The position numbers and the translations under genes are program-made. Positions 8,932 to 18,748 of a stretch of DNA of 53,479 nucleotides are shown in pieces (within the stretch, counting starts at the first letter, position 1; every line of letters starts with the position of its first letter). The stretch lies in assembly GCA_015068545.1 (NCBI GenBank), contig SVKH01000002.1:1-53479 (forward strand), in the 5' to 3' direction. The notes below the pieces were generated by a model. That model was not told the DNA's origin. It ran no database searches and saw only the letters and a program-made list of their open reading frames with translations. This DNA is from Oscillospiraceae bacterium. Its GTDB lineage: Bacteria; Bacillota; Clostridia; UBA1381.

Positions 8932-8973
8932 TAAAGGTCTGACTTTTTAGGGTTAATTTTTACCCATATTTTA

Positions 8974-11763
8974 TTATTTCTGCCACATTACATCGTAAAC
9001 AATCTTAGCAGCTTGAGCTCTTGTAAGAGTTGATGTGCTGTCCGCAAGAGTTACGTAGTTTGTCTTGCCACGATATGAACGGCCAAGAATTGTATTAACG
9101 ATACCCTTTGCCTCAGTAACAGTCAGAGTATTGTCCGGATATACATATCTCCTCTTTATAAGCCATCCATCCTCTGTCACTTGTATTGCACCAAGTCTAT
9201 ATGCAATAGCCATTTCTGCATAACCTCTATCGCTCGTTCCTAAGTCATTTATAGAATTTGAAAAGGTTTGAGTAATAGCTCTGTCAGACAACTTCAGACG
9301 AAGTGCATTTATAAGCCAGATACAGAAGTCCCTTCTGGTCACATTGCTTGTTGGATTAAAGGCACTTCCTGTTCCTGTCCATACACCTGTGTACATCATT
9401 ACATTTTCGATTTCCTTTTTGTACTGGTTACTTGCAATGTCTGTGTATAGTGCAGGCATTGTTGCAGAGCCTAGGGAAATCGGTGCAATCTGAGTAGCGG
9501 TAGACGCATTGTCTATTACAATTTCGTAGTTCATAGCCTTATCAGATGCTGCCATGGTGAACTGCTTTCCGCCGGAAACAGATGTAACTGTCTTTGCAGC
9601 ACCACGCTTACCTGATGATGTAAGCGGATATACTGTGATATTGTTATTTGTCTTGATTACAACTGTACCTGTGATTGGCTCTACTAGTACCGGACCTGTT
9701 CCGGCAGTTGTCATAACGATATTTCCTGAGCTATTATCATATACAGCGCCTGTGTTTCTTGATTCACCAAGAACTGTCAGAAGGTTGCTGGAGCTTTGGT
9801 AAAGAGGCTTATTCTCTACTGATGAATATGATACTGTTGCGAAAGGATTATCAATAGTCACCTTAATATCGCTAAGCTCGATAGTCTGACCGCTGATACG
9901 ACCTGTTACAGCCTGTGTCTTTGGTGTATTTATCTTTACGATATTGTTAGTTGTATCGCTTAGGATTTCACCTGTTGTAGAAAGGAACTTGCCGCTTGAT
10001 GCTCCAATCTTTGCTTGATAGATAGCTTCGCTGTCATTTAGCGGATGCTCACCGGTAGGACCATTATATGCTTCGTCAAATACAACACCTGTTTTTCCAA
10101 CAAGACCTATTTGCTTCAAAAGCTTATAGTCATCATCCGAACCGGTCATCTTCTGGTCGTAGATATATGGATCTTTTCCTACAAAACGAATTGGGTAGAA
10201 GCCCTTGTTTGATTCGCTAACGTCTTCTCTTACAAACATTCTTGCTGCATTTGGAAGACCTGCCAAGTTTTCAGGGTTTTCACCAAAGCCAAGCATTGTC
10301 TTTACAAATGTGTTTGTCTGGATGTTTGCGTAATCCTGCTGATTTATTCCACAAGCCCAACAGAACGCGAACGGATGCATACCGTTAAGTGATGCAAATG
10401 CAGGCATAAGAACCATTGACTCTGATCTGTATCTGTCAACAGCTGAGTGGTTCCACTCTGTTATTGTATGCGGAAGTCCGTATACGTTATAAGCAAAGCT
10501 CTCGCCCAGGATACCATATCTTGCATCAGCCATCTGTGCAATCTCCGGACTATCCATTGTGGTGCCATCTTTAAAGTCGTGGCTGGAGCCAAGAGCTGTG
10601 TATGAGTGGTGGTCAACGAAGTCTGTTTCAAGGTTTGAATACAAAATCTGTGTTGGTCTGCCTGTGTTTGTAAAGGCTGTAACACCTGTGATACGACACT
10701 TTACACCAAGGTCATTTCTCAGGTAGTCTATCATTTCTTCAAAGTACGCCTTTTGTACTTCGTCTAGGAACTGAGCACTGTCTACTCGTCTTCCTTCTGA
10801 TATAGCGGTAAAATCCCAGAACTCAATATCGTCATGGAATATACGAACTGTTCCGCTTGCCATACTTTCTCCGGATTGAAGTCCTCTTCCGGCTGTTTTG
10901 TTAGGCTCCATGCATCTTGCCCAAGCTGTAGAAAGCTCAGAATCGCTTGCATACTTTTTCTTTAGCCATTCGTTGAACATTGCCTGAAGCTCTGCTTCGT
11001 AATGCTTTGAACCAAACTGTGATGACGCAACATTAGTGTTGATAAAGTCTTCGTTCTTGGTATCTATCAAAGCAAGAGCCGGATCGTCCTTGATTCTAAG
11101 ACCTGTGTATGGGTTGTAGAAATTAAGCATTTCTGCTGCAATTTCTTTTGTGATTTGCTTTAGATCTTCATTGAAGTAGCTGTACTTCTTAAAACCGTCA
11201 TTAAGGTCTATAAGGTTAGAAAGCTCTTCAAATCTCTGGTCTGCAACCGGTGGTGCTGAAATTGTAAGGTCAAGAAGATAGTAGACACCGCGCTTCTTAA
11301 GCTCGCTCATAAAGAAGCACATTCTGTCCATTATATCGTCTTTTAGCATTCTTCCGCCATCGGATTTTCTGCCCCAGATACTTTCTCTGTAACCGGATTC
11401 TACAAGGTGGAAACGAACTATGTTGTAACCGCTTTGAGCAATTCTTGCTGCCATTTCTTTTGCGTGTTCATAGTCTGCATAAGGAAGAGCCAGTGATACG
11501 TTCACACCGTTGAAGCGGATATCGGTACCATCTTCAAATACAAAGCGTGTGCCGTCTGTTTCTGTTAAGAATCCGTGCTTTCCTGCCGGTGCATCAAGAA
11601 TGTTTGATGCATCAAGCGCTGTTCCTGCTACATCTGCTGCCTTCGGAAATTCATACACGAACCAGCTTGATGTATCAGGGTTTAAATCATTTTGCGCTGC
11701 AAATGATGTGCTCATTCCTGCCATAAGAGATACGGCAAGTAGTAAAGATATTATTTTTTTCAT
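8974..11763 (-). CDS. Secreted GH5-like glycoside hydrolase with C-terminal SLH domains
   Basis: A 929-residue secreted protein. The signal peptide ends near SFAA. A clan-A TIM barrel (about 60-500) carries strand motifs GVNVSL, YNIVRFHL and YYLLDLT, an acid/base candidate in TKNED (Glu238) and a nucleophile candidate in HTITEWNHS (Glu436). Beta domains follow, and from about residue 775 one to two SLH-type repeats with TRRDFC and LTRAQAAKI motifs. SLH domains normally bind pyruvylated cell-wall polymer, so the enzyme is predicted to sit on the cell surface. AGGAGGT is eight bases before ATG; the gene starts 13 bases after the GLUG gene. It is a paralogue of the 15248-18721 protein, sharing DAPAGKHG and FEDGTD motifs. 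Exact substrate unknown. Confidence 0.82.
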   Translation of the reverse strand: MKKIISLLLAVSLMAGMSTSFAAQNDLNPDTSSWFVYEFPKAADVAGTALDASNILDAPAGKHGFLTETDGTRFVFEDGTDIRFNGVNVSLALPYADYEHAKEMAARIAQSGYNIVRFHLVESGYRESIWGRKSDGGRMLKDDIMDRMCFFMSELKKRGVYYLLDLTISAPPVADQRFEELSNLIDLNDGFKKYSYFNEDLKQITKEIAAEMLNFYNPYTGLRIKDDPALALIDTKNEDFINTNVASSQFGSKHYEAELQAMFNEWLKKKYASDSELSTAWARCMEPNKTAGRGLQSGESMASGTVRIFHDDIEFWDFTAISEGRRVDSAQFLDEVQKAYFEEMIDYLRNDLGVKCRITGVTAFTNTGRPTQILYSNLETDFVDHHSYTALGSSHDFKDGTTMDSPEIAQMADARYGILGESFAYNVYGLPHTITEWNHSAVDRYRSESMVLMPAFASLNGMHPFAFCWACGINQQDYANIQTNTFVKTMLGFGENPENLAGLPNAARMFVREDVSESNKGFYPIRFVGKDPYIYDQKMTGSDDDYKLLKQIGLVGKTGVVFDEAYNGPTGEHPLNDSEAIYQAKIGASSGKFLSTTGEILSDTTNNIVKINTPKTQAVTGRISGQTIELSDIKVTIDNPFATVSYSSVENKPLYQSSSNLLTVLGESRNTGAVYDNSSGNIVMTTAGTGPVLVEPITGTVVIKTNNNITVYPLTSSGKRGAAKTVTSVSGGKQFTMAASDKAMNYEIVIDNASTATQIAPISLGSATMPALYTDIASNQYKKEIENVMMYTGVWTGTGSAFNPTSNVTRRDFCIWLINALRLKLSDRAITQTFSNSINDLGTSDRGYAEMAIAYRLGAIQVTEDGWLIKRRYVYPDNTLTVTEAKGIVNTILGRSYRGKTNYVTLADSTSTLTRAQAAKIVYDVMWQK

Positions 11764-11776
11764 AATCCTGTACCTC

Positions 11777-14700
11777 CTATAACTTAATTACTTCAGAACG
11801 TGGGATGAGCTTTAGCTCGTCGTCCCAAACATAAATCTGAATTTTATCTCCGGAAGGAGCTTGCACATCATTGAATGTAACAGTGTTTGTTCCCTTTGCA
11901 AGAGATTTTTCTACTGAGTTTGCATATACTATTCTGCCGTCTGTGCCAAGCACTACGAAGAATACTCTTGTACCAACTACTTCCTCTTCTGTAAGAAGCT
12001 CAACTGTAACAGATGTTGCTGCTGTGATATTTGATGTTGTAACAACCTCTCCGTTTTGGTTTACCGGAGATTTTACAATCTGTACAGGGTTTTCACTTTG
12101 CGGAGATGATACAAATCCCATCGCTTCACTTTGTGTTGAACCGCTTACTACAAGATAGTTGATCTTAGCCATAAAGTCAACTACAAATGGACCTGTGTAC
12201 TGTGTAGATGATGTACTTGGTGTAGTTCCGTTTGTTGTGTAGTAGATAGTAGCGTCTGGTGTGTTTGGTGTAAGAACGCATCTTGTGAAACCGTCTTCAT
12301 CAATCATCCAGCTTACTGTTATGTGTAGCGGCTCCGGCTCGCTGTCATCAGTTGCCTTTACCCAGATATATTTCTTCTCGGTAGCATTCTGGCGAAGGCT
12401 GTCAAGTGAGAAGCTTGTTGTACCTGAACCATAGCTATCATAAGATTTTGATGAGTTATAGTATGAGTTTACTACATCACCCTGCATTACCTGACCTGCA
12501 ACAGCACCATTCATGCTGTCATTATAGCTCATATCATAGTCAGAATATGAATTGTCTACGTTACCCTCGATACTTCCTGCGATACCGCCGTGGTATACTG
12601 TGCCGTAATCTGTTACGTTTACAGTACCTTCAAAGCATGAGTCAACAACTTCACCCTTCATTCTTCCTACAACACCGCCGGAAACTTCCATAGGATATCC
12701 GCTTTCGTCATTTTCGGTGGCAACCAATGCCATCTTCGAATTAGAGCCTGAAACTGTTCCTTCTGCCTTACCGCAGATACCGCCTACTGTTGTGCTTACA
12801 TACTCACCTGCTGCATTTACTGTAAGTGTACCTGTTGTATGACAACCCTTTACTGTTCCTTCAAAATCACCTGCGATACCGCCGGCTGATGCCACCGGAG
12901 AGGCAATTGTAATTGTTCCATTAAATACGCAGTTTTCTATTACTGCATTGTTTCTGCCGTATCCTGCGATACCGCCTGCGTACACGCCCTTGCCCCTTGT
13001 TTCGTTTAGGGTGTACTCTGCGCCAGTTACGGTCAGATTGTAGATTCCGGCACCGTCAACGTAACCGAACAATCCGTTATATTCGTTTCCGTTTCCGTTC
13101 ATCTTAAGGCCGGAAAGTGTGTGTCCGTTACCCTCAAAGGTTCCGGTAAATGCGTTCGCCTTGCAGTTTCCTATCGGTGACCATACACCTGTCATTTCGA
13201 TGTCATTCATCAAGCGATAGTGCTTATCCGGCTGATAACGTATTCTGTTAAGCTCTGCCTGAGTTGTAATTAGATATGGTGATGCAGCGGTTCCGTTGCC
13301 TTCACCGAAGAACTCATGTTCACCAAGCACAGGCTTGATGGTAGGATAATCTGAACCCGATTCAAACACCCAGAATGTGTCAAAATCCCAGTTTGCATAA
13401 GTTTCCTTACTCTTCAGATTATTTGTTGTTACCTGATAACCCCCCTCACTTGTTGTTGCTTTAACTCCATAACAATCCTTAACATATCCGCCGTTGTTGT
13501 ATGTAATACCGTCTATGTTTATGGAACTTGCATTAATTGTTGCCTTTGAATATGATGTTTCGATACTTCCTGTATTAGTACCCGCTAATCCCGCAGCATT
13601 GTAACCCTTTACAGAACCACCGATATTGTAGCAGTTTTCGATTGCGCCTGTGTTTTTACCTGCTATACCACCTGTGGTAATTCCGCCGTCAATAGTGCCT
13701 ATAAGAGAAGAGTGCGAACCGGACAGACATACAAATCCTCCGTCATTTACACCAACAACACCGCCAAAGTATCTTTCACGACCATTAAGGTCTACATAAT
13801 ATATACTTGATTTTGAATCAGTTAGCGTACCTTGTGAGCTCTTCATTTTACTTCCTGTTTTGCTAACTGCACGGCTAATTATTCCGCCTTCGTTATAACC
13901 ACAGATTCCACCGAATACGTCCGCAGAAACTTCTACGCTGTTGTGGGTAAAATAGCTGTTTAGTATTGAGCTTGATTCTACATTTGAAACTGTGCCCTTG
14001 TTGTATCCTACGATACCGCCGCCGTATGCCTTGTAAGAATGGTGCAGATTGTTTTTGATACCACCGGAAATTTCTGTGGTATTTGATATACAGCCATCGA
14101 TAGTTCCGTAGTTGTAACCGCAAACACCACCAAAGTCAGCAAAATCGAAACGGTAGGAATCGTCAGAACCTTCGATAACAGACTTTACACGAGCCTGATT
14201 TGCATTGGAGTTAGTTACTGTTCCGCCGTTACTTCCAACTACACCGCCGGCATAAGCATAGCCCATGCTGGTAGCATATTTTGACCATACATAAATCTCG
14301 CCTGAGCCGTTACAATCACTGATGATACCGCCTTTTCTGTTATCACCTACGATACCGCCGCCGGAAGCTGAGCCGTAATCGCAAGTTGCTCTTATTAGCG
14401 TAGCATACACGTTTGTACAGCCTGTTACTGTACCTTCGTTAAGACCAGCTATACCACCTGAGTAACAGTCTGCCCTTGTTGGGACTGCACTGTATGTTGT
14501 AGTGTTACTAGCCTGAACTGATACTTCGTTGGTACAGTTTGATATTGTACCCTTGTTGTATCCGCAAACACCGCCGTTTGCACTAAAAAATAGCTGATTT
14601 TCAACATTCAGGTAACCCTGAGTAGTACAGCCGGAAACGTTTCCTTCGTTACATCCCACAAGTATTCCTGTGAAGTTTGGACAAGAGTCTATCCAGTGTC

Positions 14701-15106
14701 CTATACCTGCATCCCAACCTTCTCCCGTTGGAACAGCTGCTTCTACAATAAGGTCTTTTATAGTACCCTTATTGTATCCAAACAGACCAACGTAAGGAGT
14801 TCCTGCGTTGAATGTTCCCTGATAATGCGTTGTCAGGTTACTGATTGTCTTTCCGTTTCCGTTGAATGTACCGGCAAAAGGATGCGCCTTTGTACCAACC
14901 GGTACCCAGCTTACGCTCTCCATATCCAGGTCACTTGCTAATGTTACTGTACTGCCGGCAAAGGTGTCACCGGCATTTACCTGATTTGCAAAGGCTACAA
15001 ATCCTGCTGTATCACTGATAGTCAGATCAGCAGCGTTTGCAACTGTGTGCAGTGACATTAAAAGACCCAGTGAAAGAAGTAAGCTGAATTTTTTTAGTGA
15101 ATTCAT
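11777..15106 (-). CDS. Large secreted GLUG-repeat / beta-helix surface protein
   Basis: An 1109-residue secreted protein with a signal peptide ending in VANA. Two blocks of GLUG-type repeats (about 30-590 and 600-940), recognisable by recurring GGIAGxNxGT and GCxNxG patterns, predict an elongated parallel beta structure. Around residues 950-1010 there is a chitobiase C-terminal-like segment (ATIYYTTNGTTPS), and a final small beta domain ends in IQIYVWDDELKLIP. There is no SLH domain, LPXTG motif or transmembrane anchor, so attachment is unclear. It is followed after 13 bases by the SLH-anchored GH5-like gene, suggesting a co-produced surface pair. A binding or adhesive role is more likely than catalysis, but beta-helix enzymes cannot be excluded. 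Confidence 0.82.
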   Translation of the reverse strand: MNSLKKFSLLLSLGLLMSLHTVANAADLTISDTAGFVAFANQVNAGDTFAGSTVTLASDLDMESVSWVPVGTKAHPFAGTFNGNGKTISNLTTHYQGTFNAGTPYVGLFGYNKGTIKDLIVEAAVPTGEGWDAGIGHWIDSCPNFTGILVGCNEGNVSGCTTQGYLNVENQLFFSANGGVCGYNKGTISNCTNEVSVQASNTTTYSAVPTRADCYSGGIAGLNEGTVTGCTNVYATLIRATCDYGSASGGGIVGDNRKGGIISDCNGSGEIYVWSKYATSMGYAYAGGVVGSNGGTVTNSNANQARVKSVIEGSDDSYRFDFADFGGVCGYNYGTIDGCISNTTEISGGIKNNLHHSYKAYGGGIVGYNKGTVSNVESSSILNSYFTHNSVEVSADVFGGICGYNEGGIISRAVSKTGSKMKSSQGTLTDSKSSIYYVDLNGRERYFGGVVGVNDGGFVCLSGSHSSLIGTIDGGITTGGIAGKNTGAIENCYNIGGSVKGYNAAGLAGTNTGSIETSYSKATINASSINIDGITYNNGGYVKDCYGVKATTSEGGYQVTTNNLKSKETYANWDFDTFWVFESGSDYPTIKPVLGEHEFFGEGNGTAASPYLITTQAELNRIRYQPDKHYRLMNDIEMTGVWSPIGNCKANAFTGTFEGNGHTLSGLKMNGNGNEYNGLFGYVDGAGIYNLTVTGAEYTLNETRGKGVYAGGIAGYGRNNAVIENCVFNGTITIASPVASAGGIAGDFEGTVKGCHTTGTLTVNAAGEYVSTTVGGICGKAEGTVSGSNSKMALVATENDESGYPMEVSGGVVGRMKGEVVDSCFEGTVNVTDYGTVYHGGIAGSIEGNVDNSYSDYDMSYNDSMNGAVAGQVMQGDVVNSYYNSSKSYDSYGSGTTSFSLDSLRQNATEKKYIWVKATDDSEPEPLHITVSWMIDEDGFTRCVLTPNTPDATIYYTTNGTTPSTSSTQYTGPFVVDFMAKINYLVVSGSTQSEAMGFVSSPQSENPVQIVKSPVNQNGEVVTTSNITAATSVTVELLTEEEVVGTRVFFVVLGTDGRIVYANSVEKSLAKGTNTVTFNDVQAPSGDKIQIYVWDDELKLIPRSEVIKL

Positions 15107-15177
15107 AAATACATCTCCGTTCTTTTATGGAATTTTATTCCATTTTTTTATTTTTTCTAACTTGTTTTAGATAGGCG

Positions 15178-15228
15178 AAAACACGGCAATGGGATTTCCG
15201 CGTAGAAACCCCTTTCCGTGCCATTATA
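15178..15228 (-). terminator. Terminator after the 1157-aa SLH enzyme gene
   Basis: On the minus strand the stem GCACGG...CCGTGT encloses GGGGTTT...AAATCCC and is followed by TTTTC. It separates the 15248 gene from the GLUG gene, so 15106-8974 is probably its own transcription unit. Confidence 0.65.
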
Positions 15229-15247
15229 TATCGCCACCCAGTTTACA

Positions 15248-18200
15248 TTATTTCCAAAGAATATTATAAACTGCTATACACAAATCTCCTCTTGTAAGAT
15301 TTGCCTGAGGATTAAATGTATTTCTGTTTTCTGTGTATCCTAACCTTATCATCTCATCAATAGATGATTTTGCGTATGATGATATCTCATCATAATCGCT
15401 ATAAGATACTGTTTCTCCCGGATTCTTTGTTCGTTTCTTGAGTGATTTATCCAGTGCGTTCTTAAGCACTACAAAGAAATCTTCTCTTGATACAGGCTCA
15501 TCCGGACGGAAGCTTCCGCTGGCATCACCCTTTACATAGCCGTTTACATAGGCTGCAACTGCTGCTTTATAGTACGGGTGAGTATCGTCTATATCTGTGA
15601 ACGGATTTTCTGTTTCGCCAGCAAAACCAAGTAACGTATTGATTAGACTAACAGCCTGACCACGACTTACAGATTGCTCCGGAGCGATACGTCCCGGTGC
15701 TACTTCCTTAACATATCCTTGAAGGAATGTTCTTTCTATTTCCTTCTTGTATGGTTCGTATTCGCCAAGGTCTGTGAACAAGTCACCAAGATTTACTTCC
15801 TTTATAAATGAAATCTTTTCATTTTCCGGGTTATCCTGTGCCTTGCTTACACGAACTATTTCGTAGTTCATAACCTGATCTTCAATAGAAGTAGTGAACT
15901 TTGTATAGCCTTCTTCGGTTCGCTCGGTACTGATTTCTGCCTTTCTTTGTCCGTCATATCCGATAGAGTATACCTTGTATCTGTTCTTGTTCTTGATTGT
16001 GAATGTACCTACAATTGGTTCAATTATCATAGGACCTTCACAGTTTGACAAGAATTCTGTACAGGTTTCGTTCATAGTAAGAGTGATAGGTCTTGCATCT
16101 CCCACAAGAGTTAGAAGCATGCTGTCTGTATTATGAATATTTTCCGTTTCTGACAGTGATGACAATGTAACTGTTGAGAACTCATTCTCAACTTCGAAGA
16201 TTACGTCGTTTAGTTCCACCCTGTCTACAAAACCTGCGGCAGCCTGAGTATTTTCTGTATTGATTAGGTACAATCCCTCATTTACATCAAGCATTATTTC
16301 GTCTGTATGAGAAATATATCTGCCGGTCTTATCACCATGGAGCTTCATCTTTGCAATCTCGTTGTCGTTTATGGATTCGTCATATGCAACATTGTCATAT
16401 AAAGCTCCTGACTTACCGCTCCAAGCAAACGTAGGATCTAGCGTAATAGTTTGATTTGAGCGGTGGTATACCTCTTCGCCTCGGAATCTCATAGGATAGA
16501 AGCTCTTAGTAGCAGGAGTGATGTCTCCTCTTAAATACATTTGCGCAATAGACGGGAACGCATGAACAGCTTCCGGTCTATCCATCAAGGAGTGCTGGTT
16601 AAGTGGGAATTTTTCACTATCCTGCTCTGCCACTCTGGAATTGTATTCACAAGTGTGATCCCAAACGAACAGTACAGGTCCCCAGTTATGGAATGCTCCC
16701 CAAGCTCCCATCATTAGGTTAAGCTCTGAACGGTACGGATTTGGCATACCTGCATCCCATTCTGTTTGCAAGTACGGTATTCCGTATGTATCACTTGCCA
16801 CAAATACCTTAAAGTTATGTAGGTTTCTATCCTTTACCGTTGGTGCAGGAGTTCCACTCACTTTTGTTCCATACTGCAAATGCTCACCGTTACCTGTTAG
16901 CAAGTAGAAGTAACTCTGCATAGAAATGAAGTCGTTTTGCATCATATTTGAGTAGTGACTTGGTCTATCCTCATAGCCTGCCGTAAACAGGGTTGATCCC
17001 TGTAGCATAGCACGAGGCGCCCATTGCCTTACCGTTTCAAATCTTTCCTTAAAGTTGGTTTCCTGCATATCTGCAAGGAATGCAACGTTATCAAGATGAC
17101 GCTTATCGTTAAGTCTCTTACGCTTAGCTGCCGCATAAAGCTTTACTGTTCCTAAAGTCTGGTCTTCATCCTCTTCCAGTGCCATATTGTCACTTAAGGG
17201 ATCTGCCCATGCAGCCTCTAGGGCTGCTCTTGTAGGGTACTTTTTAAGTAACCATTCATTGTACAGCTTGTTCATTCTAGGATAGTAGTAATCCCATTCC
17301 TCGAAGTTGGTAGCCATAAAGATACCACTTTCGTTATAAAGGGAAGCCCATAATAGGCATGGATCCTCGCCGATTGTCATTCCTGTATATGGATTGTAGT
17401 AGGAAAGGATGTTTTCTGCTATCTTGTCATTTAGCTTTATAACCTCTTCGTCAAAGAAGTTAGGACCTCTCGTCGACATTCCAAGCTTTTCTTCATCCTG
17501 GAAGTTGTTGTCCTTCCATGTTGTTCCGGCTGTATTTGTAAGGTCCATACCAATGTATATACCTTCTTTTTTCAGACAGTAGATGAAGTAACAGAAGCGG
17601 TCCATGAATCTTTTTGAAACATATCCGGATCTTCTGGTAGTTCCGCCAAGGTTATCTACGCCGGCATATATATCTGAACCCATCTGCGGAATATGGAAAC
17701 GACAGGTATTAAAGCCCATCTGAGCTATACGTTTTGCATTCTTTTCCGCTTCGTCATAATCCGGATACCAAGCACGGTAGGAAATGTTAAGTCCCCAAAC
17801 ATTAAAATCTGTTCCGTCATCAAAGACAAGGTCTTCACCCTTGGCATTGATATAGCCATGCTTTCCTGCAGGGGCATCAAGATATCTGGACATATCTATA
17901 GGTGAACCCGCTATGATATCGGAGTCCTCACATGGGGTATACGCATACCAGCCGGTTGTGTCCGGATTACCGATATCCACCTTCTCTATTTGAGGAAGGT
18001 ATGGACCGGCATCAGTAAGGGTGATACCTGCAATACACAGGTATGGCCCTACACCTATTGTTTTTGCTACAATTTTTGTAATTTTCTTATCCGGATACGG
18101 ATTTTGTACCGGGAAAATAGCAAGAGATACAAGGGATGAATCGTTGTAATCTTCCCAACCTATGATGGCGTTTTCCGATTCTGAGTGTCCCCACCAGTTA

Positions 18201-18721
18201 AATACTTCGTCACCACCGGAAACTGGCATTTCGTGCTCTGTGCCATCCTCATACACAAATGTATATGAGCCTACATCCTCCTTGGCAGAGAGCCATGGTG
18301 ATGCGTGTAGGAAATAAACACCTGCACACTTTTCATTTACCGGCACCTCTACTTCAAGAGGTACGGTCTGGTCATTTTGACCTCTTAGTACTATTGCAGA
18401 CTTTCCGCCATTTGAGTTTGGCTCGATAATATCGAACTTAACTCCAAGGTACTCTGTTACACCTCTGTCCTTGTAGCAGGACATATCGTTAAGAGGACCC
18501 TGATCGGCCCATCCGCCAACACCGTCTGATGCTGCATCGTCGGCAAAGCCTCTGTTTACTACACCTCGCATATCAACGTAGGTGAAGGTTTGCTTGTAGT
18601 TTTTGTACTGGTCTACCATAACCTTTTCAACAGCCGCTGAGGCAGAAAAAGGAATGCATGGTAGCAACGACAGCGTCAGCAACGTTGCTGTTAGCTTTTT
18701 TATAAAGTTTTTCTTTGCCAT
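15248..18721 (-). CDS. Secreted GH5-like glycoside hydrolase with N-terminal beta-sandwich and three SLH domains
   Basis: A 1157-residue secreted enzyme with a signal peptide ending SASA. The N-terminal 40-245 region looks like a carbohydrate-binding beta sandwich (AGVYFLHASPWL). The TIM barrel follows: GLNISYRAW, FNTCRFHIP, IYIGMDLTN, acid/base candidate in SLYNESG (Glu464) and nucleophile candidate in YLQTEWDAG (Glu654). Three SLH repeats occupy the C-terminal ~180 residues (LFTDLGEYEPY, FTDIDDTHPYY, SYSDYDEIS), giving strong cell-wall anchoring. It has the same core architecture as the 8974 protein but an added N-terminal domain. The gene is 27 bases after the preceding SLH protein. A plant cell-wall polysaccharide substrate is inferred only. 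Confidence 0.83.
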   Translation of the reverse strand: MAKKNFIKKLTATLLTLSLLPCIPFSASAAVEKVMVDQYKNYKQTFTYVDMRGVVNRGFADDAASDGVGGWADQGPLNDMSCYKDRGVTEYLGVKFDIIEPNSNGGKSAIVLRGQNDQTVPLEVEVPVNEKCAGVYFLHASPWLSAKEDVGSYTFVYEDGTEHEMPVSGGDEVFNWWGHSESENAIIGWEDYNDSSLVSLAIFPVQNPYPDKKITKIVAKTIGVGPYLCIAGITLTDAGPYLPQIEKVDIGNPDTTGWYAYTPCEDSDIIAGSPIDMSRYLDAPAGKHGYINAKGEDLVFDDGTDFNVWGLNISYRAWYPDYDEAEKNAKRIAQMGFNTCRFHIPQMGSDIYAGVDNLGGTTRRSGYVSKRFMDRFCYFIYCLKKEGIYIGMDLTNTAGTTWKDNNFQDEEKLGMSTRGPNFFDEEVIKLNDKIAENILSYYNPYTGMTIGEDPCLLWASLYNESGIFMATNFEEWDYYYPRMNKLYNEWLLKKYPTRAALEAAWADPLSDNMALEEDEDQTLGTVKLYAAAKRKRLNDKRHLDNVAFLADMQETNFKERFETVRQWAPRAMLQGSTLFTAGYEDRPSHYSNMMQNDFISMQSYFYLLTGNGEHLQYGTKVSGTPAPTVKDRNLHNFKVFVASDTYGIPYLQTEWDAGMPNPYRSELNLMMGAWGAFHNWGPVLFVWDHTCEYNSRVAEQDSEKFPLNQHSLMDRPEAVHAFPSIAQMYLRGDITPATKSFYPMRFRGEEVYHRSNQTITLDPTFAWSGKSGALYDNVAYDESINDNEIAKMKLHGDKTGRYISHTDEIMLDVNEGLYLINTENTQAAAGFVDRVELNDVIFEVENEFSTVTLSSLSETENIHNTDSMLLTLVGDARPITLTMNETCTEFLSNCEGPMIIEPIVGTFTIKNKNRYKVYSIGYDGQRKAEISTERTEEGYTKFTTSIEDQVMNYEIVRVSKAQDNPENEKISFIKEVNLGDLFTDLGEYEPYKKEIERTFLQGYVKEVAPGRIAPEQSVSRGQAVSLINTLLGFAGETENPFTDIDDTHPYYKAAVAAYVNGYVKGDASGSFRPDEPVSREDFFVVLKNALDKSLKKRTKNPGETVSYSDYDEISSYAKSSIDEMIRLGYTENRNTFNPQANLTRGDLCIAVYNILWK

Positions 18722-18748
18722 ATAATATTCCTTTCTGAATCCTCCGGG

